In this document: positions 8,706-17,257 of the stretch, one piece after another | How positions within the stretch are numbered: position 1 is the first letter of the stretch | Layout: every line of letters starts with the position of its first letter | Assembly: GCA_005883305.1 (NCBI GenBank) | Contig: VBAC01000001.1 | Span: 434,001-498,000, forward strand | Direction of reading: 5' to 3' | DNA length: 64,000 nt | Source of the DNA: Alphaproteobacteria bacterium | Lineage (GTDB): Bacteria > Pseudomonadota > Alphaproteobacteria > Sphingomonadales > Sphingomonadaceae | Position numbers and translations under genes: made by a program | Notes under the pieces: model-generated | The model's database searches: none | Seen by the model: only the letters and a program-made list of their open reading frames with translations | Told to the model about the DNA's origin: nothing

Positions 8706-9107
8706 ATGCGCGCCGTCGCCGAGATCGCCTCCTTCCACGCCCACGTCTATTTCGGCGGCGAGGGAGAGGCGGAGGCGGCGCGGCGGCTGCGCGAAGCGGT
8801 GGCGGAGCGATTCGCGGTTCGGCTGGGCGCCTGGCGCGACCGCCCGGTCGGCCCGCACGCCCGCGCCATGTTCCAGATCGCCTTCGCGCCCGGCCTGTTC
8901 GGAACGATCGTCCCCTGGCTGATGCTCAACCGCTCCGGCCTCTCGATCCTCGTCCACCCCAACACCACCAACCAGCGCCGCGACCATGTCGACGACGCCT
9001 TGTGGCTCGGCCCGGCGCTGGCGGTGGACGAGAGTGTGTTGCCGGACGGGGAGGGCGAGGCGGAGGGGGCTGGCGAGGTGAATACGGAGCCGCGCCTCGA
9101 TCCGTAA
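8706..9107 (+). CDS. DOPA 4,5-dioxygenase-like protein
   Basis: A 133-residue protein resembling the small DOPA 4,5-dioxygenase family, non-haem iron extradiol ring-cleaving enzymes. The visible family features are SFHAHVYF near the N-terminus, GPHARAMFQIAF in the middle and LSILVHPNTTN around residue 80, which supply the His residues expected for metal binding. The substrate in bacteria is generally unknown. The acidic tail after residue 115 is extra. It starts three bases after the GST-like remnant's stop and probably belongs to the same transcript as the GST gene. Confidence 0.8.
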   Translation: MRAVAEIASFHAHVYFGGEGEAEAARRLREAVAERFAVRLGAWRDRPVGPHARAMFQIAFAPGLFGTIVPWLMLNRSGLSILVHPNTTNQRRDHVDDALWLGPALAVDESVLPDGEGEAEGAGEVNTEPRLDP

Positions 9108-9155
9108 AGGCTCAACAACTAAACAGAATCTTCGCTCTGATCGCTGTGATCAGGA

Positions 9156-10094
9156 CTAAAGGTTGATCGGGTACACCCATGATCGCCCCACCCCCTTCGA
9201 TGTCTCGCGATCGTACAAACTAGCGTTCGGATAGATCATGCTAGCTGGCCGCTTCGTCAGATGACGTAAATAATAGAGACCGAAGCCGACCGCCTGCGGC
9301 TTCGTGGCAAGCGGCGTCAAATAAATATTGGTGATCTGCCTATGCTTGCTAACAGTATCGACTGCTGTGGCGAGTGAGGATGCTATAACGAATGGGTCAT
9401 TGGCGCTGCTGAAATAGACTTCGTCGCCAATCCGCGACCTCTCGGATCTCACCCGGTGCAACCGCAGGATACTTTCGTGATACATGTCCGCGCTCAGGGA
9501 CGGAAATGAGTGGAGTTGGAGTATCCGGGCGGCCTCCTTCGCCTGAAGCGCATGGGATATCAGCTGATGATCGTAGCCGACCCCGAGTACCAACAAATCG
9601 CCATTTACGTCATTCTCGTGCGCACCGATATAGCCGGCGACTGATCGCACCTCGACGTCTTCACCGATCGAAAACCGGGTTTCGGCACGGCGCTTATAAT
9701 GTTCGGGCTCCGTGTAAAGGAGGTCGAAGCTACGACACCCCTGGTCGTTCAAATAAGCCATGAGAAACAAAATTTGCGGCCGCATCATGCCGGTGATGTC
9801 GACGCACAGCCTTTGGCTGCTATCGAAGCCGATCTCCCGCATTCCCCGCGTGACGACCTCGTCTTCATGCCCTGCCTCGAGATGAACTGCGTTTTCGAGG
9901 TGAGATATCTCACCGGCCCCGTAGGCATATTCGGGTAACACCCACCACGCCCGCTTATTCGCCGGCACCGTTGTAAAGACCCGTTGCACGCGCTCGCTGT
10001 CGTTATAGGCAGAGACGAACAGATCCCAAGGCTCGGTCTCACCAGCATGCAGCCGATATTTCGCGTCGATGAGCGACTCGATTTCGATGTTCAC
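9156..10094 (-). CDS. Two-fold Rossmannoid protein with CARF-like loops, last gene of the conflict-type operon
   Basis: I do not recognise a named family for this 312-residue protein. It has an internal two-fold pattern. Residues about 23-40 (WDLFVSAYNDSERVQRV) match about 166-183 (DLLVLGVGYDHQLISHAL), and residues 97-130 (CVDITGMMRPQ then ILFLMAYL) match 254-285 (TNIYLTPLATKPQ then AVGFGLYYL). Each half looks like a Rossmann-type alpha/beta unit with a strand-loop-helix motif similar to the ligand loops of CARF domains, which bind cyclic oligonucleotides. No nuclease or transmembrane segment is evident. Its ATG overlaps the stop of the upstream ATPase gene by 4 bp. A ligand sensor is a hypothesis. 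Confidence 0.7.
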   Translation of the reverse strand: MNIEIESLIDAKYRLHAGETEPWDLFVSAYNDSERVQRVFTTVPANKRAWWVLPEYAYGAGEISHLENAVHLEAGHEDEVVTRGMREIGFDSSQRLCVDITGMMRPQILFLMAYLNDQGCRSFDLLYTEPEHYKRRAETRFSIGEDVEVRSVAGYIGAHENDVNGDLLVLGVGYDHQLISHALQAKEAARILQLHSFPSLSADMYHESILRLHRVRSERSRIGDEVYFSSANDPFVIASSLATAVDTVSKHRQITNIYLTPLATKPQAVGFGLYYLRHLTKRPASMIYPNASLYDRETSKGVGRSWVYPINL

Positions 10095-12100
10095 GCTTGA
10101 AACAGCTCCTGAGCGCCGTCCCCGGGCGGACTCACTATTCTGTTCACCCGACGCTTGAAGATCGTCGGGAGCGTCGAGCGCAGGTCAGGATCGAGGATCG
10201 CATTGGCAAATTCGCCGGCTAGTTCGATTGATCCTCTGAGATGTTCGGACACCTCCCATCGCGGTGCAAGCATTGGCGCGAGCCGAAATTTCTCGTCGAC
10301 GCGCCGATTGTTCTTGTTCCGGCGGCCTTCAGGCAACCGAATTAGGTACGACCAGTTCTCCGCAATCCTCAGCACTTTGCGGCTGTTGTCAGTCAGTTCG
10401 TCCAAGGCGACGCTGAACATGCACAGGTCGCACTCAGATGGCGCATGACCGAAACGCACTGTTCGGAAAAGGATGGCGATGCCTTCAACCGCTTCTCGAA
10501 CGCGCATGCCGTCGCTGCCTGGTTGTGCGTCTTCCCAAAACCATGATGCTCCATCGCGGACACCGTCCGTCTGCGACCGGATCGAAATGACACCGCCTTC
10601 AAATGGGTGCTCGCCGGCAAATTGGGCGCGTCGATAGATGTGCTTCAAATTGGTTAGTAAATTCCGGGGGCTGCCCTGAGACAGCGTCACTAGCGTCGGG
10701 AATCCCGTGTAGGGTACACGTCGGCGAAAGTCATAATAGAGTTGCGCCAGAATGTCCGATCCCCAGTAGCTAATGAAATCGTGCAGCGCTTTACCCTCGT
10801 TTCGATAGCCGGCTGCCAACGCTCGCGCTTGATCACCAGCGTACTGCGCCAAGTCGATGGCCTGAGCGACGCTCTTCGGCCATTTTTTTCGAAAGTAAAA
10901 AGAGGACGCCTTTTCAAGAAACAGATGGTCCGGGACCGCAAGGGCAATGAGTACAGCCTCGACGTCGTCGTCGGCCATGCCAGGAATTAGCTTGAGATCA
11001 TCCTTGAGTCGGCTGTGGAGGTAGCGGCGGCGATCGCTCTCGCCATGGGGCATCAGGTCGCGCTGCGCGGCCTCCCAGTAATTGGAACTGTCGAGAATCT
11101 CGAAGCACTGATCGAGCGCTCGATTGCCCTTAGTGTCCACGAGCGAACCGAAGGCCTGAAGCCGCTTCTGAACTAAGCTGCGAACCAGATTTTCATATTC
11201 CCGCGGCTGTTCGCGCAAGAGACGGTCGAGCTCGACTCTCTCATATTCGGCATTTCGCTTGATCGGCTCACCCGAACCAAGGGTCTCGTATGTCTTGACC
11301 CCATACAGTCTGGCGCCAAGCTTGATCGTGGCATTTCCTGAGCGATAGCGGATGAGCGAGTTCAGGAAGCGCTGTTGATCCTCGGTGAAGTTTTCCACTT
11401 CGTCGATGAGGTAAACGATCAGCACCTCAGCTAGCTCGGGCACTAGATCGGCAATCAAGCGAGGTATACCGAACACCAGCCGCCCTGGAGAAAAGGTTAT
11501 TGTGATCTCAGCGGCCTTGCCCGAAAGCGAACTGTTGTTGACGGCAAAGTCGATGCTCTTTCGCGTTCGCGTCAGATAAGCGAGCAAGCTGGACACATCC
11601 CTGAACTCACCGCTCATCGAGATATCGAACAGGTCGGACACTCCGGCGGCAAACGCCGCTTCGTCGATTGGCTCGTGACGCTGAGCGCAGAAATCTCGCA
11701 GGATATCCACCAAGCTTGTGGCCAGCCAGAGCTCGAAATACATGCTGAAAATCGGATTCCAGTATTCGGCACTCAGCCCTTTTCCAGAGAACTTGTCCGT
11801 ATTCAGTGCATTGGCAAGAACGTAGATGCCCAGATATCCATCTTGCGCAACCGCACGAGTCAGGCTGCCGTCTCGCCGAGCCGCCTGCACTGGCGCCGAG
11901 CAGTAGCGCATTAAATGCGTCTTGCCGCTTCCTTTGCCGCCAAGCAGGAGCATCGGCAGCCGCAACGTCGGCTTCAAGATACCAAGCAGGCCGCCGGGCG
12001 CGTCCGAAAAGTCGACCCAATGTTCCGCAATCTCGGCGTCCGAGAAGTCGGACGCCCTGTTCAGATCGAACGGATTTTCGTGGAGGCCCGGTTCGCGCAT
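10091..12100 (-). CDS. ORC/CDC6-like AAA ATPase of the conflict-type operon
   Basis: A 669-residue protein with a P-loop NTPase core in its N-terminal half. The Walker A motif is GGKGSGKTHLMR at about residues 54-65. The Walker B region is VLIVYLIDEVENFTEDQQ near residue 230, followed by FLNSLIRYRSG and a sensor-like IKLGARLYG. This layout fits the ORC-CDC6 group of AAA ATPases found in bacterial conflict systems. The C-terminal 350 residues contain no motif I can name and are rich in Arg and aromatic residues. It sits between the PRTase-like gene (7-bp gap) and the Rossmannoid gene (4-bp overlap), so the products are probably made in fixed proportion. The likely role is an ATP-driven switch. 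Confidence 0.82.
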   Translation of the reverse strand: MREPGLHENPFDLNRASDFSDAEIAEHWVDFSDAPGGLLGILKPTLRLPMLLLGGKGSGKTHLMRYCSAPVQAARRDGSLTRAVAQDGYLGIYVLANALNTDKFSGKGLSAEYWNPIFSMYFELWLATSLVDILRDFCAQRHEPIDEAAFAAGVSDLFDISMSGEFRDVSSLLAYLTRTRKSIDFAVNNSSLSGKAAEITITFSPGRLVFGIPRLIADLVPELAEVLIVYLIDEVENFTEDQQRFLNSLIRYRSGNATIKLGARLYGVKTYETLGSGEPIKRNAEYERVELDRLLREQPREYENLVRSLVQKRLQAFGSLVDTKGNRALDQCFEILDSSNYWEAAQRDLMPHGESDRRRYLHSRLKDDLKLIPGMADDDVEAVLIALAVPDHLFLEKASSFYFRKKWPKSVAQAIDLAQYAGDQARALAAGYRNEGKALHDFISYWGSDILAQLYYDFRRRVPYTGFPTLVTLSQGSPRNLLTNLKHIYRRAQFAGEHPFEGGVISIRSQTDGVRDGASWFWEDAQPGSDGMRVREAVEGIAILFRTVRFGHAPSECDLCMFSVALDELTDNSRKVLRIAENWSYLIRLPEGRRNKNNRRVDEKFRLAPMLAPRWEVSEHLRGSIELAGEFANAILDPDLRSTLPTIFKRRVNRIVSPPGDGAQELFQA

Positions 12101-12107
12101 GTTTCTC

Positions 12108-13121
12108 TCAAATCTTTGGATAGCGCCGGAATGCCGGCGTCCACGCCTCCGACTCAGAACCCTCTGCCCAAATTATCGGAAGGGTATTGTCGGGGGTGTT
12201 GTGATGAAAGCCAAGCAACAGCTGACTATTGTCGTACCCTCCTGGATGGAGCGGCCGCAGCAGGTTCCCATACCACAGCGCTATCTCGCGCAACACAGCG
12301 CCATCAATGTGCGCCGGCGCCGCGCGCATGATCCGGGAGCCTTCCGTTAAGCAACGATAGCTGTCGTCTAATTCGAAAACGGCACCGCAATTCTGCCCGA
12401 ACTTCGTCTGATCACGGACATTTTGGAGACCGTCAGTCGACGCAAACATCGAGAGGTAGTGAAGCTTGGCGTTTGAATTGAGCGCTAGAATGTCTGCTAG
12501 GATATTCGTAGAATAGTCGATCGCAGTCTTGCCAGAGCCGCAGATGTCATCGACAAAAACGTAGCGGTTAATATCGGGCTGGGAAAGCGCTCGACGGTGG
12601 GAGCCGTCGGGCAATTGCTCGTTCACGAAGACAGCAGCGCTGTCCATAAACAGACGCTTCCTCAGTTGGTTCTCCTGTCGAAAATAGTACAGTAGATGAA
12701 CGCCGCTTTCCGATGGATTGCCGACGCCAAGAAATCGCGTTCTCGAGAGCGCGAGCTGGACTCCCTCTTCTATCTGCGCCTCGTCCCTCGTGTTGCCGAG
12801 CGATTGGCGCACCTCCTGGATCAATGGGATCATGAAAAGATCCCGATAGATTGCCTGAAGGAGAACGCGGGTCTCGATGTTCCCGATGTATAAAAACTGG
12901 GATAGGAGAAAGAGCGCATGGAGCTTCTCGACCCGCATGTCGATGCCAGAGCGACCATCGAAATTGGCCAGCCAAGCCTGTACTGCGGGCCACTCGTTCC
13001 GGCCTTCCCACGCGCGAAGCGACAGGATTGCCACCCGCTGTCGGAGGAGGTCCCATGTGTCCTCGGGGGTCGTCTCGCCATCGCCGGGAAGGATTGACCG
13101 GATATCGTCGAGGGTAGACAC
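12108..13121 (-). CDS. Phosphoribosyltransferase-like (PRTase-CE type) protein
   Basis: A 337-residue protein. Around residue 190 it has YVFVDDICGSGKTAIDY, the shape of a type I phosphoribosyltransferase PRPP loop (hydrophobic strand, two acidic residues, then a small-residue loop and Thr). Near the C-terminus is LLLGFHHNTPDNTLPIIW, a block I associate with the PRTase-like proteins of bacterial conflict operons. The N-terminal 130 residues are helical with no recognised motif. Such proteins are thought to modify or sense nucleotides, but the activity is not known. It is separated by 2 bp from the methyltransferase gene upstream and 7 bp from the ATPase gene downstream. Confidence 0.75.
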   Translation of the reverse strand: MSTLDDIRSILPGDGETTPEDTWDLLRQRVAILSLRAWEGRNEWPAVQAWLANFDGRSGIDMRVEKLHALFLLSQFLYIGNIETRVLLQAIYRDLFMIPLIQEVRQSLGNTRDEAQIEEGVQLALSRTRFLGVGNPSESGVHLLYYFRQENQLRKRLFMDSAAVFVNEQLPDGSHRRALSQPDINRYVFVDDICGSGKTAIDYSTNILADILALNSNAKLHYLSMFASTDGLQNVRDQTKFGQNCGAVFELDDSYRCLTEGSRIMRAAPAHIDGAVLREIALWYGNLLRPLHPGGYDNSQLLLGFHHNTPDNTLPIIWAEGSESEAWTPAFRRYPKI

Positions 13122-13123
13122 CG

Positions 13124-14530
13124 TCAGTTATCCTTGCGGAGCACGATCACATATTCACTGGCGATCACGCCAGCTGTTGCCGCGCGGCGCGTCATGAGCC
13201 CGCGCGATTTGATATCGTCAACCAGAGCGAGCCTGGTGGTCATTCCTAGATCGTGCAGCATTGTCTCAAGATATTGCGACGTGGCGAAACGGCGGCCGCA
13301 CACCGTATTATCGCCGATGACCAGGATGAAGTGTCCACCTCGACGCAACACGCGCACCGCCTCGCAAAGCGCGTCCTTCATCTCCACGAGATAGGTCGAT
13401 GCGATCAGCGCTCTTGTCGGGTTTTCTTTGCGAATAGCTGTTAGCAGATCGTCCGCGGCGGATATGCCCGTCTCGACAACATCATCGTGCTTGACGCGCG
13501 GAAAATGCTCGCGACCAATTGTCGCGTCTTCGAGCGGGCGTAATTGCCCCACACCGGCGATCCCCAACCACCCTAGGCTCAAGCTGGCCGCACGTACATA
13601 TTTTTGCGCTCCGGCATAGGGTGGTGAGGTGAGCACCATACCGATGGTCTCGTCGGGCATGCTCTCGCCATCGACATCGCACAACCTGCGTGCGTCTTCA
13701 CCGCACAGCCGAGCAAGCGCGCCTTGAGAACTCAATCTGCCGAGATTTGCCATTCGAGACTGGTTGGCCCTGAACTGCTGCTCAAAAAGTCGCCAAACAT
13801 CCGGGGACGAACCCAGCCCGTCTGCATCGCGGCGCCTGACCGGCACGGAAAAGCGGGGATCCGCGAGGCTCGCCTTCCGCAAGGCAGCAGAGAAGGTGAC
13901 CAGCAGGAATTCCCGCACTTCATTATTTGCGAAGTCCTCGATTGCAGCCTTAAGGCGAATCAAACAGGAGATCGTGGTCTCATCAAACCAACGCTCGAGG
14001 TTCACTACATCGGGCCGACGGCGCGCCCGTGTTTTTGCGAAGCGTTCCCCCACGAGTTGAAGCGCCTGACTCAGCGCCTCAGCCTCAATCTGTCGCGTCT
14101 TGCATGTTGCGATCAGTCTAGCGAGGGGGTTCGCGTCAGCATGAAGCGCATCCCGTCCGGAGAGGATGGTTTCCAAGGCGACCGTGCCCGTCCCGCCGAA
14201 CGGGTCGAGCACGGCTTCGTCAGCGGCCACGAGCTTCGTCGTGGCGAGGAAGAAGTGAGCGATCTGCGGCAGAAGTTTGGCGGGATACGTATGGATGTGA
14301 TGAGTGGCTCGCTCTCCCATCTTGATCCACGGAACTAGATCACGGAATGACACAGCGATTGGGCTACGCTCGGACTGGTAACGCCGCATCAGCGTCTCGA
14401 GGACTTGACCCGTATCGACGGGAAAAGCCTTGTCAGGGCCGGAGCGGGGCCCAACAGCTTTCGTTCCCGCTCCCGGCGTGCGAACTAAGCTCTCAACTTT
14501 TCGCGCGGGCGAGAATCCTCCTGCACTCAC
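13124..14530 (-). CDS. DNA methyltransferase (SPPY-type), first gene of the conflict-type operon
   Basis: A 468-residue (or shorter) S-adenosylmethionine-dependent DNA methylase. The SAM-binding motif is DPFGGTGTVALE near residue 108. The catalytic motif is TSPPYAG near residue 300, the SPPY form usual for N4-cytosine or some N6-adenine methylases. The motif order is FGG before SPPY, with about 190 residues between. The GTG start at 14530 is uncertain; the ATG at 14389 (MRRYQSERS) would give 421 residues and keep every motif. No restriction endonuclease is encoded nearby. Base composition is lower in G+C than in the flanking genes. It probably marks host DNA for the downstream system. Confidence 0.85.
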   Translation of the reverse strand: MSAGGFSPARKVESLVRTPGAGTKAVGPRSGPDKAFPVDTGQVLETLMRRYQSERSPIAVSFRDLVPWIKMGERATHHIHTYPAKLLPQIAHFFLATTKLVAADEAVLDPFGGTGTVALETILSGRDALHADANPLARLIATCKTRQIEAEALSQALQLVGERFAKTRARRRPDVVNLERWFDETTISCLIRLKAAIEDFANNEVREFLLVTFSAALRKASLADPRFSVPVRRRDADGLGSSPDVWRLFEQQFRANQSRMANLGRLSSQGALARLCGEDARRLCDVDGESMPDETIGMVLTSPPYAGAQKYVRAASLSLGWLGIAGVGQLRPLEDATIGREHFPRVKHDDVVETGISAADDLLTAIRKENPTRALIASTYLVEMKDALCEAVRVLRRGGHFILVIGDNTVCGRRFATSQYLETMLHDLGMTTRLALVDDIKSRGLMTRRAATAGVIASEYVIVLRKDN

Positions 14531-14964
14531 TTCGATTCAGCCCCTTGGTCCGCGACGACCCAAAGGGCTCGTCCTCCTGACTTCTAGATGACAGGTACGA
14601 TTGGCTTAATCTAGCAGTACTCGTCTAGTTGGGTCCTCAAGCGTCGGAAACACGGTAAAGCGGGAGCGGACAAGGCGCTTAGCCCTCGCCGGGACATAAC
14701 GGGCCGGACGTTTCCGCCCGGCCCGGCGGCCGCAAGGTTGCCCCTCGGTCGCCGGGGGGCTCTACATCGTCAGGCCTTCGGGCGAAATAGCATAATGACT
14801 TCAAGCGGTTGAACGGGCGCTTCGGAGGGTTGAGCCGGGGTCCGCAACCGCCCCTTTCGCGCTCCCTAGGGATTCTCCGCCGGAGCGCGAGGGGATTCTC
14901 CCCGGCGGTTTCTGCGGGTTTGCGCCGGTGTTCGGCGGCGCGGCGGCGCGCGACAACCGACGCC
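14531..14964. other. Intergenic region upstream of the conflict-type operon
   Basis: About 430 bp with no convincing gene. The left third is AT-richer (including GGCTTAATCTAGCAGTACTC) and should hold the minus-strand promoter of the four-gene operon. On the minus strand TTGAGG and TAGATT about 20 bp apart are a weak promoter candidate. The rest is GC-rich, and the composition change near 14650 may mark the edge of the acquired segment. I saw no flanking direct repeat. Confidence 0.4.
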
Positions 14965-15501
14965 ATGAAGCGGGCCCTGCTCATCGCTTGCGTCCTCTTG
15001 GGGGGGATCGCGGCTCCGGCCGAGGGGCGGATCTACCCGCCCGGGGAGATCGATCTCGGCGGCTCCCGCCCGAGCTGCGGGTGGGTGCCGGCCACGGTCG
15101 AGGACATTTCCGACATCGCCATCTCGACTCCGGGCATGATCCACCTCAATCCGGCGATCTTCCGCCTGCCGCGGCCGCTCCAGCTCTTCTGGTATGCGCA
15201 CGAATGCGCCCACCAGCTCTACGGCACGAGCGAGGGCCAGGCCGATTGCTGGGCGGCGCGCAGCGGACGCGACCAGGGCTGGCTGCGCGAGGAGGATTTC
15301 GTGCTGATCGAATGGGCGCTGGCCGACAATCGCGGCGATTCGCGGCACCAGCCGGGGCCGCAGCGCGCGGCGCTCATCCGGCGCTGCTTCGACACCGACT
15401 CAAGCCAATATGCCGGGCCGCGCGCGCAGGGCCCGGGCCTTGCCTCCTATGCCGGCGGCCGGCGGAGGGCCGCCGCTTCCGTCTCCTACGACGAGAAATA
15501 A
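14965..15501 (+). CDS. Secreted protein with an HExxH-like motif
   Basis: A 178-residue protein with a clear signal peptide (MKRALLIACVLLGGIAAP then AEG). The core contains FWYAHECAHQLYG around residue 78. Its HECAH matches the HExxH zinc-protease motif, followed by SEGQADCWAARSGR, where Glu or Asp could be the third ligand. This resembles small secreted metallopeptidase-like proteins, but I do not know a named family, and activity is inferred from the motif alone. Four Cys residues suggest disulfides in the periplasm. I chose the ATG at 14965 because the signal peptide begins there. Confidence 0.75.
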   Translation: MKRALLIACVLLGGIAAPAEGRIYPPGEIDLGGSRPSCGWVPATVEDISDIAISTPGMIHLNPAIFRLPRPLQLFWYAHECAHQLYGTSEGQADCWAARSGRDQGWLREEDFVLIEWALADNRGDSRHQPGPQRAALIRRCFDTDSSQYAGPRAQGPGLASYAGGRRRAAASVSYDEK

Positions 15502-15553
15502 GGACGCTTTCCTCCCCATCGCCTTCCGGCGACAGGGCGGAAAGATTCGAGCG

Positions 15554-15910
15554 CTATTCGCAGCGGACCTCGCCGCGCTCGATCGCATAGCCGATCGCAG
15601 CGCCGCCGGCGGCGCCGATCAGCGTCCCGATCGTGTTCGAGCCGCGCGGGGCGATGAGGTTGCCGAGCAAGGCGCCGACCCCGGCGCCGACGACCAGGCC
15701 GACCGTGCCGTCGCGCCGGTCGCAATAATAGCGCCCGTCGGTGCCGCGGTAGATCCGGCTGTCCTGGGCGAGGGGATAAGCCTCGTAGGTGCCGGGATGG
15801 TAGAGCGCGTGATAGTCGCGATAGCCGGGATCGCCGGCGCCGGCATAGGTCGCGCAACCGGCCAGCGGCGCGAGGGCGATTGCGGCGGCGAGGGGGAGAA
15901 GGGCACGCAT
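15554..15910 (-). CDS. Glycine-zipper 2TM lipoprotein
   Basis: A 118-residue lipoprotein. The signal sequence ends in the lipobox LAGC near residue 18, and the C-terminal third is a glycine-zipper hairpin (GLVVGAGVGALLGNLI and GTLIGAAGGAAIGYAI). This matches the 17-kDa antigen/RcpA-like family of outer-membrane-associated lipoproteins. I took the ATG at 15910, which has AGAGGTGA upstream; the GTG at 15919 is part of that ribosome site. It is convergent with the preceding gene. Confidence 0.85.
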   Translation of the reverse strand: MRALLPLAAAIALAPLAGCATYAGAGDPGYRDYHALYHPGTYEAYPLAQDSRIYRGTDGRYYCDRRDGTVGLVVGAGVGALLGNLIAPRGSNTIGTLIGAAGGAAIGYAIERGEVRCE

Positions 15911-16000
15911 GGGGCTCACCTCTTGGGTTTTTGGTGCAACGGCGGCTCAATGCGCGGGGAGGGGGATGGTTGCGGCCGGGGCCAGACGCAACCTTATCCG

Positions 16001-17068
16001 CTAGAGCGGAAGGATCGCGACCAAACGGCTGCCGGCCGGCGTGGAATCGAAGATCAGGCGGCCGCCGAGCTCGCGCGCCCGCGCCCGCATGCTTGCGATT
16101 CCGACGCCGCCAGAGCCGGTCCCCGGCGCGGCGAGAGGATCGAAGCCGCAGCCATCGTCCTCGACCGAAAGGACGATCGCGCCGCGAATCTCCCGCAACA
16201 CGACCCTCGCCGCAGTTGCTCCGGCGTGACGATGCACGTTCGTCAGCGATTCCTGAAGGATGCGGAGCAGGGGGACCTGAAGCGAAGCAAGCAAAGTGGG
16301 CCTTCGCACGCGCGCCGTGAAGCTCATCTCCAAGCCCGTACGCCGCGAGAAGCCCTTCGCGAAATGCTCCATCGTCGCGACCGTGTCGCTTTCCCCCGAA
16401 TCGTCCGAATGAAGCACGAAGCTGAAGGTGCGGACCATTCGAATCGCCCGGTCGGTGACTTCGTCGGCCTCGGCCAATATGCCGCCCCGATGATCCGGCC
16501 CGGCGCCGCGCAGCTGGGCGCACAGCAACTTGATCGCGCTGAGCTCCTGGCACAGGCTATCGTGCATCTCGCGGGCAATGTGGCGCCTCTCCCGCTCCTG
16601 GCCTTCAAGCAAGCGGATCGCCCCTTCCCGCACCTCCTGCTGCGCCTGGATGAGAAGGGTCACGTCCTCGTGCGACACCAGGATCCGCCGCTCACCCTCG
16701 ACGGGCAGGTTCGTCGCGGTCATCACGAAATGACACGGCGCGCCGCCGACCGGCATCTCATATCTCTGGCGGAACAACTCCGTCGTGCCGTCGATCACCT
16801 GGCCGAGGCCCAGGCGGCACTCTTCCGCTTCCGGGCATTGCGGGGCGGCATTTGTGCAGACCTCGAGATAGTTGAGCCCGACGCCGGCATCGGCCGCGGC
16901 AAGCCCGTTGCGCCTGGCGAAATTGCGCCACGCCCGGTTCACCAGGATGATCGACCCGCCGATATCGAGCACGGCGATGTTGGAGAGCATGGCGTCGATG
17001 AGCGACTGAAGCACAGGCAAGGGGCCGGAGTGAATCTGCCTCGCACCCCAGCTTTCCTGGATTCTCAA
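16001..17068 (-). CDS. NarL-type sensor histidine kinase with PAS domain
   Basis: A 355-residue kinase lacking membrane segments. A PAS-like domain (about residues 22-140) starts with MLSNIAVLDIGGSIILVNRA. The phosphoacceptor is in a HisKA_3 dimerisation domain, HIAREMHDSLCQELSAIKLL near residue 160. The ATPase domain has VEDDGCGFDP and GVGIASMRARARELGG near the C-terminus. It probably begins at the TTG at 17068 behind a GAGGGGGAAG site. No LuxR-type response regulator is adjacent, so its partner is elsewhere. The PAS Cys residues could bind a cofactor, but no specific signal can be read. Confidence 0.88.
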   Translation of the reverse strand: MRIQESWGARQIHSGPLPVLQSLIDAMLSNIAVLDIGGSIILVNRAWRNFARRNGLAAADAGVGLNYLEVCTNAAPQCPEAEECRLGLGQVIDGTTELFRQRYEMPVGGAPCHFVMTATNLPVEGERRILVSHEDVTLLIQAQQEVREGAIRLLEGQERERRHIAREMHDSLCQELSAIKLLCAQLRGAGPDHRGGILAEADEVTDRAIRMVRTFSFVLHSDDSGESDTVATMEHFAKGFSRRTGLEMSFTARVRRPTLLASLQVPLLRILQESLTNVHRHAGATAARVVLREIRGAIVLSVEDDGCGFDPLAAPGTGSGGVGIASMRARARELGGRLIFDSTPAGSRLVAILPL

Positions 17069-17257
17069 GACTTCCCCCTCGGCAGTACGCGCCAGCCTGT
17101 GCGACGATCATCCTACCGGGGAATAAGAGCGCGCCACTCGGTAATAACCCGGAGGGAGCGCGGCCGGAGAGGGGGATGAGGCGGGCCGGGGCGCGCCCTT
17201 TCCCTCGCTGCCCAAACCGCTCTATGCCCGGCGCGACGTCTTTCGGGTGGGACCTTC

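Noticed and set aside
12535-12560. GSGKT in the PRTase-like protein read as a Walker A motif of a kinase or ATPase
   Set aside because: The preceding strand with two Asp residues and the lack of a Walker B fit a PRPP loop better; kept as a PRTase-like call with caution.
13124-14530. Methyltransferase as part of a classical restriction-modification system
   Set aside because: No endonuclease, specificity subunit or restriction-type helicase is adjacent. The neighbours are an ORC-type ATPase and PRTase-like protein.
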